Positions 24,668-32,924 of a stretch of DNA of 64,000 nucleotides are shown one piece after another. Every line of letters starts with the position of its first letter. The stretch's first letter is position 1. Both the position numbers and the translations under genes were made by a program. Location: positions 1-64,000 of the forward strand of contig CALQSQ010000016.1 of assembly GCA_943333275.1 (NCBI GenBank), given 5' to 3'. Source of the stretch: Akkermansia muciniphila. Its GTDB lineage: Bacteria; Verrucomicrobiota; Verrucomicrobiia; Verrucomicrobiales; V1-33. Below the pieces are notes generated by a model. That model was not told the origin of the DNA. It worked only from the letters and a program-made list of their open reading frames with translations, and did not search any database.

Positions 24668-25609
24668 ATGAAAACCACCGCGTTCCTTCCCCTGCTGCTC
24701 CTGCTGACTCCCTTGATCGCCGATCCCATTGTCCTGCCGCTTTATGACGGGGAGCCGGATGGCGGGGTGCCCCTTTCCAGCGTCGCGGAGGTTCTCAATC
24801 AGAAGCCGGAGGATCCGATAGTGCGGGTGGATCACGTGCAAATGCCGGACGTCCGGGTCTTTCTACCTGCGCCGGAAAAAGCCAATGGAGCGGCGGTCGT
24901 AATTTGTCCGGGGGGTGGATATGGCATGCTGGCGATTGACCATGAGGGGTATAAAATAGCTGAGGCTCTCAATGCTTTTGGAGTTGCGGGCATTGTATGC
25001 AAATACCGCATTTCAAGCAAACAACCGGGCACCTATCTGTTTCCCATTCCTCTGTTGGATGCGCGTCAGGCCATGCGCCTCACGCGGCAGCACGCCGCCG
25101 TCTGGAGGATTGATCCGCACCGTGTGGGTGTGATGGGGTTCAGCGCCGGCGGGCACCTGGCGTCGTGTGTGGACACGCTTTTTGACACGCAACTCATAGG
25201 CGAAGATCCCGCCGTGTTTCAGACCATGGCGCACAAGCCTGACTTTGCGGCGCTGATTTATCCTGTGATCGGGATTGCTGAAACATTTGGCCATGGCGGA
25301 TCGAAAACCAACCTACTGGGCAAGGATCCCGATCCCCAATATCTGGCGCTCTGCAATACACACCGCCAGGTCACGGCCAAAACGCCGCCCACGTTTTTGG
25401 TTTCCACTTATGATGATGGCGCGGTGCCTCCACGCAATTCCATCGAGTTTTATTCCAGCATGATCACCGCGGGAGTCCAGGGAGAGCTTCACATCTGGGA
25501 AAAGGGAGGTCACGGTTACGGCATGCTGCCGGGTCATGGCGATGTGGCGGCGGAGTGGATGCCGCGGTTTGAGAAATGGCTGCGGGGGCGGGGGTTGCTG
25601 GGCAAATAG
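24668..25609 (+). CDS. Secreted alpha/beta hydrolase, acetylxylan-esterase-like
   Basis: The 313-residue product has a signal peptide (MKTTAFLPLLLLLTPLIA). The hydrolase core shows an oxyanion-hole region VVICPGGGYG, the nucleophile elbow GFSAGG, an acid region at STYDDGAVPP and the catalytic histidine in KGGHGYG. This set and spacing match BD-FAE/esterase-lipase enzymes that deacetylate or deferuloylate plant polysaccharides; many are annotated as acetylxylan esterase or endo-1,4-xylanase-like. No xylanase domain is present. It is monocistronic between a hairpin and DAHP synthase. Substrate is inferred only from family. Confidence 0.85.
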   Translation: MKTTAFLPLLLLLTPLIADPIVLPLYDGEPDGGVPLSSVAEVLNQKPEDPIVRVDHVQMPDVRVFLPAPEKANGAAVVICPGGGYGMLAIDHEGYKIAEALNAFGVAGIVCKYRISSKQPGTYLFPIPLLDARQAMRLTRQHAAVWRIDPHRVGVMGFSAGGHLASCVDTLFDTQLIGEDPAVFQTMAHKPDFAALIYPVIGIAETFGHGGSKTNLLGKDPDPQYLALCNTHRQVTAKTPPTFLVSTYDDGAVPPRNSIEFYSSMITAGVQGELHIWEKGGHGYGMLPGHGDVAAEWMPRFEKWLRGRGLLGK

Positions 25610-25653
25610 GGGGGGGGCGGGAAGTGGCGGGACGATCATTTGCTGCTTGCATG

Positions 25654-25674
25654 GGTTGCGGGTTGGTCGCAACC
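25654..25674 (+). other. Leader hairpin upstream of DAHP synthase
   Basis: GGTTGCG at 25654-25660 and CGCAACC at 25668-25674 form a perfect 7-bp stem with a 7-base loop, 26 bases before the ATG at 25701. CGCGTTCCTTTTCC follows, so it could act as a weak attenuator. I do not see a convincing aromatic leader peptide. Confidence 0.35.
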
Positions 25675-25700
25675 TCGCGTTCCTTTTCCGCCCATCAGCC

Positions 25701-26759
25701 ATGCACGCCCCCATTCCCACCGACGACGTTCGGATCGAAGCCACCCTGCCCTTGATCACGCCAGATTTCCTGATCGAGAAATGGATGCCTGCGCCCGCGG
25801 ACGTGCAGTTTGTGGCGGAAACGCGTGCGGCGACTGCCAATGTGCTGGCATTGAAAGATCCCCGACTCCTAGTGGTGGTGGGGCCGTGTTCGATCCATGA
25901 TGAGGCGGCGGCGCTGGAGTATGCTGATCTGCTGCGGGCCGAGGAGCAACGGCATGAGAAGGAACTGGTGATTTTGATGAGGGTGTATTTTGAGAAACCA
26001 CGCACGACGGTGGGCTGGAAGGGCTATATCAACGACCCGGGACTGGATGAATCCCATGACATCAATCGCGGGCTGGATCTGGCCCGCCAATTGTTGCTGG
26101 AGTTGACGAAGCGCCGGGTGGGGGCGGCGACGGAATTTCTCGATACCATTTCGCCGCAATACATTGCGGACCTGGTGTGCTGGGGAGCGATCGGAGCGCG
26201 GACGGTTGAGAGTCAGGTCCACCGGCAGCTGGCTTCGGGCCTATCGATGCCGGTGGGATTTAAAAATGGAACAAAGGGGAACATCGACATTGCCATCGAT
26301 GCGATTCAGGCCGCCCGCCACAGTCATCAATTTCTGAGTGTGACCAAGCAGGGGGATTGCGCGATCGTAAAGACCAAGGGCAACGATACCTGCCATGTGA
26401 TTCTGCGGGGCGGCAGTGATGGTCCGAATTACTCCGCCGAGCACCTGACTCAGGTGGCGGCGGCTTTGGAAAAGGCGAAACTGCCCGCGAGCATCATGGT
26501 GGACTGCTCCCATGGAAACAGCAACAAGGATCACCGCAATCAACCCCTGGTGGCAGCGGCGCTGGCGGAACAGATTGCGGCGGGCAACCGCGCGATCACC
26601 GGAGTGATGATTGAAAGCAATCTGGTGGCCGGCAAACAGAATGCGGCGACCGGCCAGGCGCTTTGTTACGGGCAGTCGATCACGGATGCTTGCATTGGAT
26701 GGCCGGAGACCGTGGATACGATGCAGGTTCTGGCCCGTGCGGTTCAGGCGAGGGGCTAA
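25701..26759 (+). CDS. 3-deoxy-7-phosphoheptulonate (DAHP) synthase, class I alpha
   Basis: This enzyme condenses phosphoenolpyruvate and erythrose 4-phosphate in the first step of the shikimate pathway. The 352-residue product has VVVGPCSIHD, MRVYFEKPRTTVGWKGYINDP (phosphate and metal contacts), GARTVESQVHRQLASGLSMPVGFKNGT, and the metal-binding DCSHGNSNKD, as in E. coli AroF/AroG/AroH. Length equals that of the E. coli enzymes. I chose ATG 25701; the frame opens at 25536 but that part overlaps the esterase gene and has an implausible Gly/Cys/Arg-rich composition. Which amino acid inhibits it cannot be read from the sequence, so no gene letter is given. Confidence 0.95.
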   Translation: MHAPIPTDDVRIEATLPLITPDFLIEKWMPAPADVQFVAETRAATANVLALKDPRLLVVVGPCSIHDEAAALEYADLLRAEEQRHEKELVILMRVYFEKPRTTVGWKGYINDPGLDESHDINRGLDLARQLLLELTKRRVGAATEFLDTISPQYIADLVCWGAIGARTVESQVHRQLASGLSMPVGFKNGTKGNIDIAIDAIQAARHSHQFLSVTKQGDCAIVKTKGNDTCHVILRGGSDGPNYSAEHLTQVAAALEKAKLPASIMVDCSHGNSNKDHRNQPLVAAALAEQIAAGNRAITGVMIESNLVAGKQNAATGQALCYGQSITDACIGWPETVDTMQVLARAVQARG

Positions 26760-26847
26760 AAAAGTTCGGCCTTCAAACCTTCCGAAAATTATTCTCGACG
26801 CCGATGAAGGATCACGTGTAGTTAAGGGAAGAAGAAGCAACCGACCC

Positions 26848-27468
26848 ATGCGCTGTCCTTTCTGCCAAAACCCCTGCCACGAGGAGACTGTCGAATGCAG
26901 CCACTGCGGGTTTTCCCTGCCCAAATTAGACCAGTATCTGGGATCGGTGCCAAAGGTGCGGAAGGGCATCTCCGATGAGCATGGACGGTTGCGGACGAAG
27001 GAGCGCAGCCGTGTGATGGGGGCAATTTCCCGTCTGGAAAAGAAATTCCCGCAGATTGGATTTACGGTTCTGATTGAAAAGGTGAAGCCGGAGGTTCCGC
27101 TGCATCTGTATGCCTTCTGGATCTTCAATCGCAGCACAGTTTGCGCCAGTGTCTCGACAGGAGCGGTGAACCGGGACATTCTGCTGACGATCGATGCGCC
27201 GGGTCGCCGGGCCAGTCTGATGATTGGTTATGGACTGGAGCCGTTCATGTCGGCACAGCACCTTACGGACACGCTCGAGCATGCGCGCGAGGAACTGACT
27301 GCGGGCGATTTCCAGGGAGCCATCGTTGCCGTGCTGGAGCGTCTGGAGACACACCTGCTGCAACTACACGGCTCGCTGCGCCGCACTTATGGTGCCGAAG
27401 CGGCGGAACTTGGGATCAAGCCCGAGAAAAGTGACTTGGTGAACAGGGATGGTTCGCCGGTTTATTGA
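26848..27468 (+). CDS. TPM-domain protein with N-terminal zinc ribbon
   Basis: The 206-residue product starts MRCPFCQNPCHEETVECSHCGF, a zinc-ribbon with CPFC (residues 3-6) and CSHC (17-20). From about residue 60 it matches the TPM fold: LEKKFPQIGFTVLIEK, then the central NRDILLTIDAPGRRASLMIGYGLEP, then a helical end. TPM domains occur in thylakoid TLP18.3-type acid phosphatases and in bacterial membrane-associated proteins. Here there is neither a signal peptide nor a membrane segment, so it is probably cytoplasmic. Start 26848 is fixed by the ribbon; the open frame back to 26611 lies inside the DAHP synthase gene. It is 88 bases downstream of that gene and convergent with 27482. Confidence 0.78.
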   Translation: MRCPFCQNPCHEETVECSHCGFSLPKLDQYLGSVPKVRKGISDEHGRLRTKERSRVMGAISRLEKKFPQIGFTVLIEKVKPEVPLHLYAFWIFNRSTVCASVSTGAVNRDILLTIDAPGRRASLMIGYGLEPFMSAQHLTDTLEHAREELTAGDFQGAIVAVLERLETHLLQLHGSLRRTYGAEAAELGIKPEKSDLVNRDGSPVY

Positions 27469-27481
27469 AATTGAGCCGCGG

Positions 27482-28948
27482 CTATTTGTATTCCTTTTCG
27501 ATGGCGTCCAAATAACGGGAGATGGGATCGCGTCTGGACGCGGGGGGATGCTCCAGTTGTTCGGCGGTTTGCAAGTACTGACGGAAGCTGTCGCTGAAGG
27601 ATTCCCGCTGGGTGGCTTCGTGCCAATCCAGGTAATCCTCCACGGCACGGGCATCTTCCATCATTTTGGCGCGACGCTTGGAAAGGTCTGCAAAAGCCCC
27701 CGTCAGGCCTGAGGTCTTGCGCTGCGGGATCTTCGCGATCTCCTTCTGGTATTCTTCAAGGATGCCGCGGTAAAACGGGTGAGCGCGCAGTGAAAGTTTG
27801 GTGAGGGCGAGCAGGGCCTGCTGGGTGATGGCGTGGATGTCCTTCTGTTTAAGCAATGGGGCGAAATCCTCAATGGAGGCCTTGATGGGTTCGGCAGGGG
27901 GTGGGGGGGCGTCCGGGGTCTCAGCAGTCGGTTCAGGTTTCTTTTTCAGAATGTTTAGCAATTTACTCGGTGCTTTTTCAGCAGGCGGGGCCGGGGGCTG
28001 GTAGGTGACCTGCAGCGCCTCCGTGAGTGCAGACTCTGTTTCCTGCATGGTCATGAGTTCCATGCGGGTGGGTTGGGCGATGGTGGCGAGGGAGAGGCTC
28101 CACCATTTCTCCAGCTGATTTTCCGATCCGCTGAGGATGGGGAAATAGTGTTCGAGGTGCCGGGAGATGGGGCCCTGGTTGGCGGGGAGGTCGGAGATGC
28201 AGGCGATGAGCTTCTCGGCGCCGTTGGGCTGATCCAGCAACATGAGCAGGAGGGCGCTGCAGGAAACGCGGTAAATGGTGGTGGAGACGCCGTCCATTCC
28301 GGAGGTGTCTGCATTGAGGATTTCCTGAATGGTCAGGGTCTTGCCCAGTCGGAAGACACTGGCAAAAACTTCGCTCGGCCGGCCCCGGTTCTGGTAACTC
28401 ATGAGTTCCAGGATGCCCTGGTGAAGCCAGTCGGGGAGGTGGAGTTCCCCGGCATTGGCGAGATTTTCCGCCCGCACGCGACGCATCATCAAGTCCACCA
28501 GCAGCCAGCGGACGAGTTCCTCTGTGACCACCGGCACATTCAGGCCTCCGCCAGCGGCGATCTGGAGGTGGAAGTTGATGGAATCGTCCGGCATCAGGCG
28601 GATGCTGCCCTTGACGATGTCCCGGCCGGTGGTGAATCGGTCATCGAGTTCGAGGACGATGGGGATGCGGCCCTTGTCCACGTTGACTTTTCCGAGCCTG
28701 GTTTTCTGAGCGAGCGTGGCGAGGAGGGTCTTGCGGGTTGATTCCGCGAGGCGGAAGGCCTCCACGCGCAGATCGCCGTTGGCGCCATAGACGGTAAACT
28801 GGCTTTCGGTGGAAAAGGTGCGGGGGACATCCCTGGGACGGGCGCGCGAAGGCGGCACGGATTCCATCGGCTCCTCCGCAGGTTCCTGGGCTGAGGCCGT
28901 GATCGGTAGAAGCCCGAGACAGGCGATGAGGATGACGAGCGTCCGCAT
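27482..28948 (-). CDS. Exported protein resembling an inactive peptidase-MA fold (unknown function)
   Basis: The 488-residue product has a clear signal peptide (MRTLVILIACLGLLPITASAQ), which sets the start at 28948; the open frame running back to 29368 is a shadow of the next gene. Residues about 100-190 have the order of a gluzincin (peptidase-MA-like) domain: a helix TEELVRWLLVDLMMRR where HExxH would sit, then LPDWLHQGILELM, which parallels the LPxWLxEGxA glutamate helix. The zinc-binding histidines are absent, so it is not expected to be an active metallopeptidase of this type. Residues about 340-400 are Pro-rich and separate a helical C-terminal region ending in RRDPISRYLDAIEKEYK. It is the last gene of a four-gene minus-strand set. 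The fold assignment is my inference. Confidence 0.7.
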   Translation of the reverse strand: MRTLVILIACLGLLPITASAQEPAEEPMESVPPSRARPRDVPRTFSTESQFTVYGANGDLRVEAFRLAESTRKTLLATLAQKTRLGKVNVDKGRIPIVLELDDRFTTGRDIVKGSIRLMPDDSINFHLQIAAGGGLNVPVVTEELVRWLLVDLMMRRVRAENLANAGELHLPDWLHQGILELMSYQNRGRPSEVFASVFRLGKTLTIQEILNADTSGMDGVSTTIYRVSCSALLLMLLDQPNGAEKLIACISDLPANQGPISRHLEHYFPILSGSENQLEKWWSLSLATIAQPTRMELMTMQETESALTEALQVTYQPPAPPAEKAPSKLLNILKKKPEPTAETPDAPPPPAEPIKASIEDFAPLLKQKDIHAITQQALLALTKLSLRAHPFYRGILEEYQKEIAKIPQRKTSGLTGAFADLSKRRAKMMEDARAVEDYLDWHEATQRESFSDSFRQYLQTAEQLEHPPASRRDPISRYLDAIEKEYK

Positions 28949-28991
28949 GCCCGAGCTTAGGCGAATTAGCCCAAATCGCCTAGCGGGAAAT

Positions 28992-29993
28992 TTACGGAAT
29001 GCGCTCGATGCGCACCCGGGCGAAATGGAGGTCGGCGGTTTCCGAAGCAGGCTGCAACTGAATGGAGACGGCCTCCGTGTCGGGGCTGGACCCGGGAACG
29101 GTGGTGAGGACGGCCGCACCGCTGGTGTCATAGGGCAGCCAATCCTGAAGGTTTTGCGAGGTTTCCACGATGTAACGCAGGCCATTGGCGATGTAGGATC
29201 CGTCCGCCGCGATTTGACCACCGGACAGGCGCTCGAATTCCAGGCACGGCTTGGCGTTGCGAAGGGCAATTTGCGGCAGTTTTTGCGAGTCTCGGGTGGT
29301 GGGATCCATGGCGAAGGCGGTTTCCAAGAGGAAAATGGCGCCGTCCTGATCGTCGTCCGCCTGATCAAGCGACTCCTGAGAGATATTCGTCATCCGCAGC
29401 ACCGTGCCACCCACCTCCGCCGAGATTTGGGGACCACGGCTCCCCAGGAGGACATCGTCCGGATTGGTGGCCGCGACCTGGCTCAGGTCCCACTGGCCAG
29501 TGCCGAAGGTATTCAAATTCAGCACCCAGGAGGAATGTGAAAAAATCCCATGCTGGACGGAGGTTTCGGCAGTCGCAGCATCCATGGCCCAGACATAACA
29601 ACGCTTGCCGTCCATTTCCGTGGATTCGGTTGATGGCGTGAAAACAATGCTGGAAGCAAAGCTGCTTACCGCCTGGGGAAAACGGACGCCGCTGGTGGAG
29701 AGTTCCGGAAAGCCCACAAAGGTCTGGCTTTCAAACGATCCAATCTCCGCTTCCGCCAGCATGTGGAAGTGAGCCGCCAGGAAGGCGGGCTGGGTGAAGT
29801 GCGATTGGATTTCCTGCGGGGAAATATCAAAATACCCGAGCCGGACTTTCCGCCCGGATGCCAGGGGGGTGCCGTCCGCGAGGCAGAGTGCGGACCCGGA
29901 TTCCTGTGCGCTCCAGGTGAGCGTGAACGGGGAAGGGTTGGCGCTGGCCACTCCCATGCACAATCCGAAGAGGCAGACGAGGGAACGTTGCAT
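28992..29993 (-). CDS. Secreted paralogue of the PEP-CTERM protein, with DQDG C-terminal module
   Basis: The 333-residue product has a signal peptide (MQRSLVCLFGLCMGVASA). Residues about 25-200 align with the upstream PEP-CTERM protein: both have S-A-x-(L)ADxTGxxLxxGxxVRLGYFD and, later, CYVWAMD/MYMWAFD followed by HxIFSxxxW. Instead of PEP-CTERM, the protein ends with a DDDQDGAIFLLETAFAMDP segment and a beta-rich tail containing YIVETSQNLQDWLPY. That tail type is shared with several other secreted proteins in this window. The start is only four bases from the upstream stop, so the two are co-translated. No enzymatic motif is visible. Confidence 0.75.
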   Translation of the reverse strand: MQRSLVCLFGLCMGVASANPSPFTLTWSAQESGSALCLADGTPLASGRKVRLGYFDISPQEIQSHFTQPAFLAAHFHMLAEAEIGSFESQTFVGFPELSTSGVRFPQAVSSFASSIVFTPSTESTEMDGKRCYVWAMDAATAETSVQHGIFSHSSWVLNLNTFGTGQWDLSQVAATNPDDVLLGSRGPQISAEVGGTVLRMTNISQESLDQADDDQDGAIFLLETAFAMDPTTRDSQKLPQIALRNAKPCLEFERLSGGQIAADGSYIANGLRYIVETSQNLQDWLPYDTSGAAVLTTVPGSSPDTEAVSIQLQPASETADLHFARVRIERIP

Positions 29994-29997
29994 GCGG

Positions 29998-30705
29998 TTA
30001 CGATTCGGAACGACGGCGTTGGAACATCAAACCGAGACCAAAGACCAATGCAGCCAGGGAGGTGGTTGGCTCCGGAACCGGGATGAGCATGTTGACGATA
30101 TTTTTATCGGCATCAGGGAAGGCGGGCGTGGAGAGACCGACTCCGCGTGCGGCGTAGTAAATATCGTTCTTGTCGAGAGGATCCGCAGTGCCGAGTTCAA
30201 AGAGCGTGGTCCCGGTGGTTCCCAGCAGCCAGTCATTATCGGAAAAAATCGCATGGGAGGTGGCTGTGGCAAGGGATGGGGTATCGAAAGCCCACATGTA
30301 CATGCGCGTGCTGCTCAGACCGCGAAACACCGGATCAAGCGTGACTTTGCCGGCAAAATACCCATCCAGTCCCATGTTGGTTCCATCCGTGCGGGTTGGC
30401 GGGTTGGCGGTATTTTCATAAACGGTTTCACCGTCGAAGAATCCAACCTGAATATGGGCCAGTTCCGTGAAATGGGTATCCAGCGTGGTGAGGCTGGTGT
30501 TCATCGTGGCGAAATCCACGCTGGCGTCAAAATAACCAAGGCGAACGAGTGCCCCGACTCCAAGAAACACACCCGTGCTGTCCGCCAGGGCACTGCCATC
30601 ATCCTGGGCGGAGTAGGTTGCGGTCACGGAGTCCGCCTGAAGCTGGCAGGAGCCGAAAGCAAGTACGCAGGCGGAGATTTTTAACAGGGGAAGTTGGAAT
30701 TTCAT
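29998..30705 (-). CDS. PEP-CTERM sorting-domain protein
   Basis: The 235-residue product has an N-terminal signal peptide (MKFQLPLLKISACVLAFGSCQLQA) and a textbook C-terminal PEP-CTERM signal: VPEPTTSLAALVFGLGL followed by MFQRRR. Such proteins are thought to be processed by an exosortase and exported to the surface or extracellular polysaccharide. No exosortase gene is in the window. The body is beta-rich and related to the downstream gene product, and neither contains a domain I can name. It follows the TIGR02597-like gene by 30 bases, consistent with co-transcription. Confidence 0.88.
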   Translation of the reverse strand: MKFQLPLLKISACVLAFGSCQLQADSVTATYSAQDDGSALADSTGVFLGVGALVRLGYFDASVDFATMNTSLTTLDTHFTELAHIQVGFFDGETVYENTANPPTRTDGTNMGLDGYFAGKVTLDPVFRGLSSTRMYMWAFDTPSLATATSHAIFSDNDWLLGTTGTTLFELGTADPLDKNDIYYAARGVGLSTPAFPDADKNIVNMLIPVPEPTTSLAALVFGLGLMFQRRRSES

Positions 30706-30735
30706 GGTCGTATTTGGTGGTTTTTGAGAGGGTAG

Positions 30736-31854
30736 TTAGGGAAGGCTGAATGGTTGTGGGCGGACCCAGTCGCCGCCGGTGCCGCGGATTTGGAAATAGT
30801 AGGCGGCGGTGGCGGGCAGAACGGAGTTCTCCACATTGGTGGCCGGATTGGTGGTGGTGCGCCAACCTGTTCCACCCAGGGTTTGTCCGCTGCGGTAGTA
30901 GTAGCTGGTAAAAGATGGCCCGGATCTGATGCTCAGGATGTCAGCCGTTGAGGAGCCCCCCCTGAGGAGCAATGCGTCAAGCACGCTCGGAATTCTTGTG
31001 TCAGAAGCGATGCCGCCCAGCGAAAAAACCGGACCGGGAGTGGGGGTTGCGGCGGACTGGTCGGTCATGGGAGCCACGGGATCGACGAGGTTGAAGCCTT
31101 TTTTCAACGGAATTCTCAGCGGCCCTTCGTGGACGTATCCCTGAAGGATAATTTCTGTTGATGCCGTCTGCTTGCGTTTGATGAGCAGGCCCTCGCCGAT
31201 CCGCAGGGGGCGGTTCGCCTGATCGGTCACCGGGTTGGCTGTGGACCGCCAACCGGTTCCGCCCAGTGTCTGATTCGCACGGTAATAATAACTGGAGAAG
31301 ACCGGACTGGTGCCGGGTGTGAGGACAGAAATGGTATCTGAAGTGGCTGCGGCGCCCTGACCCAGCGCATAGTCATTGGTGGCGCCGAAGACTTTGGCGA
31401 TGGTCTTATGCGGCCGGATGGCGATGGTCTCGCCGCCCGCCAATTGGCTGGAAAGGTCCAGCGTCGTGGTGAGAGTATTGGCCGTGTTGCTGGCGATATC
31501 CGAATACAGGCCCACGGCGTTCGGGTTGGTGCTGGCTACGATTTCCACGAAATGGCTGTTGTTGTTGGTGGCGAATTGATTCGATGTCCAGGCGGCATCG
31601 GCGGCCTGCAACGTAAAGGCCGCAGGGGTGCCTGCCACAATGTCTCCCCGGTAGGCTTCCCCTTCCAGCAGGGCTGGACCCACAAAATTGTCCCCGGACC
31701 CGGAGTTGGTGCCGTTGACCGTTACTTTAACGAATCCCACCACGGGAGAATACGTCGTCTGACCCCAGCTATCCCCGCCGGTCACGACCAGCAGCAGACC
31801 GAGCAGTGATGGGACATTCAAAAGGATCGTGGTTGCTTTGGTCGGGCGGAGCAT
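30736..31854 (-). CDS. TIGR02597-like secreted protein
   Basis: The 372-residue product (from ATG 31854) has a hydrophobic signal segment (TILLNVPSLLGLLLVVTGGDSWG). A longer GTG start at 31878 is possible. The body contains two related copies of about 130 residues. Each holds a SYYYRxxQTLGGTGWR block (residues near 185 and 320) preceded by a DxxxxLxxGxSPxF/GPxF segment, with PLxxGFNLVDP between them. This is the layout I associate with TIGR02597, a family found next to PEP-CTERM genes in Verrucomicrobia. The role is unknown. It is the first gene of the minus-strand set and its promoter must lie in the AT-rich 31855-32075 gap shared with the TcdA gene. Confidence 0.72.
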   Translation of the reverse strand: MLRPTKATTILLNVPSLLGLLLVVTGGDSWGQTTYSPVVGFVKVTVNGTNSGSGDNFVGPALLEGEAYRGDIVAGTPAAFTLQAADAAWTSNQFATNNNSHFVEIVASTNPNAVGLYSDIASNTANTLTTTLDLSSQLAGGETIAIRPHKTIAKVFGATNDYALGQGAAATSDTISVLTPGTSPVFSSYYYRANQTLGGTGWRSTANPVTDQANRPLRIGEGLLIKRKQTASTEIILQGYVHEGPLRIPLKKGFNLVDPVAPMTDQSAATPTPGPVFSLGGIASDTRIPSVLDALLLRGGSSTADILSIRSGPSFTSYYYRSGQTLGGTGWRTTTNPATNVENSVLPATAAYYFQIRGTGGDWVRPQPFSLP

Positions 31855-32075
31855 CAACGATTGGGGTCGGTTGGTCACGAGAAAATTAAGGAATCTGGGA
31901 ATCCTAACCTATGGTAATTACAGATTCAACCTTTTATTCGCAAAATATTCAGGAATTACTAATTATTGGGCCGCAGATATTTTAATACTAACCAACAAAC
32001 TGCCTGGATTCTTGTTTCGAATCCGAAATCATTTGGCAGGACGACCAGTTGGGGCCATTTCGAAGGATGGCGGAC

Positions 32076-32870
32076 ATGCAGATTGATGATTATGAAACAC
32101 GCTTCGCCGGGATTGCCCGGCTGTATGGGAGCGAGGCTCTGGCCCGGTTTCGGAGATCGCACGTCTGCGTGGTCGGGGTGGGGGGAGTTGGCTCTTGGGT
32201 GGTGGAGGCACTGGCGCGCAGCGGGATCGGGGCACTGACGATGATCGATCTGGATGATGTGTGCGTCACCAACGTGAACCGGCAGCTGCCCGCGCTGGAT
32301 GGCAACATCGGACGTTCCAAGGTCGGGGTTCTGGCCGATCGTGTCCGGTTGATCCAGCCTGGATGCAAGGTGCAGGCGGTGGAGGAATTCCTGACGGAAA
32401 GTAATGCTCAAAGGCTGCTCCAGCCGGGGTTTCATTATGTCGTTGATGCTGTGGACCGGGCGGCGATCAAGGTGCGCATGATTGTGAACTGCCGGGAGAT
32501 GAAAGTTCCCGTGTTGACGATGGGAGGAGCGGGTGGGCGGCGGGACCCCCTGCGCATCCGTCTGGATGACCTCAACCGCACTTCAGGCGACCGCCTGCTG
32601 CGTGCGGTCCGGACAGAATTGCGGTCCAACCATCGCTTCGCAGGACCTGGAAAAATGAAACACCATGTCCTGGCGGTTTATTCCGATGAGCCGCAAACCT
32701 TCCCTTGGGCGGATGGCACCTGTCGCAGTGTCGCCCAGCCCGGCGAATCCCTGCGCATGGACTGCGCCAGCGGCTATGGTGCCGCCACGCACGTCACCGC
32801 CACCTTTGCGATGGTGGCCAGCGGGGCGGTGCTTGTAGAGCTGGCAAAATCTGCGACCTCCCAGCAATAG
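32076..32870 (+). CDS. tcdA: tRNA threonylcarbamoyladenosine dehydratase (ThiF/E1-like)
   Basis: TcdA (CsdL) uses ATP to cyclise t6A to ct6A at position 37 of ANN-decoding tRNAs. The 264-residue product has the E1-like nucleotide motif GVGGVGSWVVEALARSGIG, DLDDVCVTNVNRQ, and VDAVDRAAIKVRMI, as in TcdA. It lacks the paired CxxC zinc motifs of MoeB and ThiF. ATG 32076 is preceded at eight bases by GAAGGA, one of the few good ribosome sites in this window; ATG 32067 lies too close to that site. It is followed after 54 bases by a YgfZ-like gene, making a small tRNA-modification cluster. Confidence 0.9.
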   Translation: MQIDDYETRFAGIARLYGSEALARFRRSHVCVVGVGGVGSWVVEALARSGIGALTMIDLDDVCVTNVNRQLPALDGNIGRSKVGVLADRVRLIQPGCKVQAVEEFLTESNAQRLLQPGFHYVVDAVDRAAIKVRMIVNCREMKVPVLTMGGAGGRRDPLRIRLDDLNRTSGDRLLRAVRTELRSNHRFAGPGKMKHHVLAVYSDEPQTFPWADGTCRSVAQPGESLRMDCASGYGAATHVTATFAMVASGAVLVELAKSATSQQ

Positions 32871-32924
32871 AACCAAAGCCGCGGCTGAACACCTTCATCC
32901 CCACTCCAAATTCAAACATTGAAA

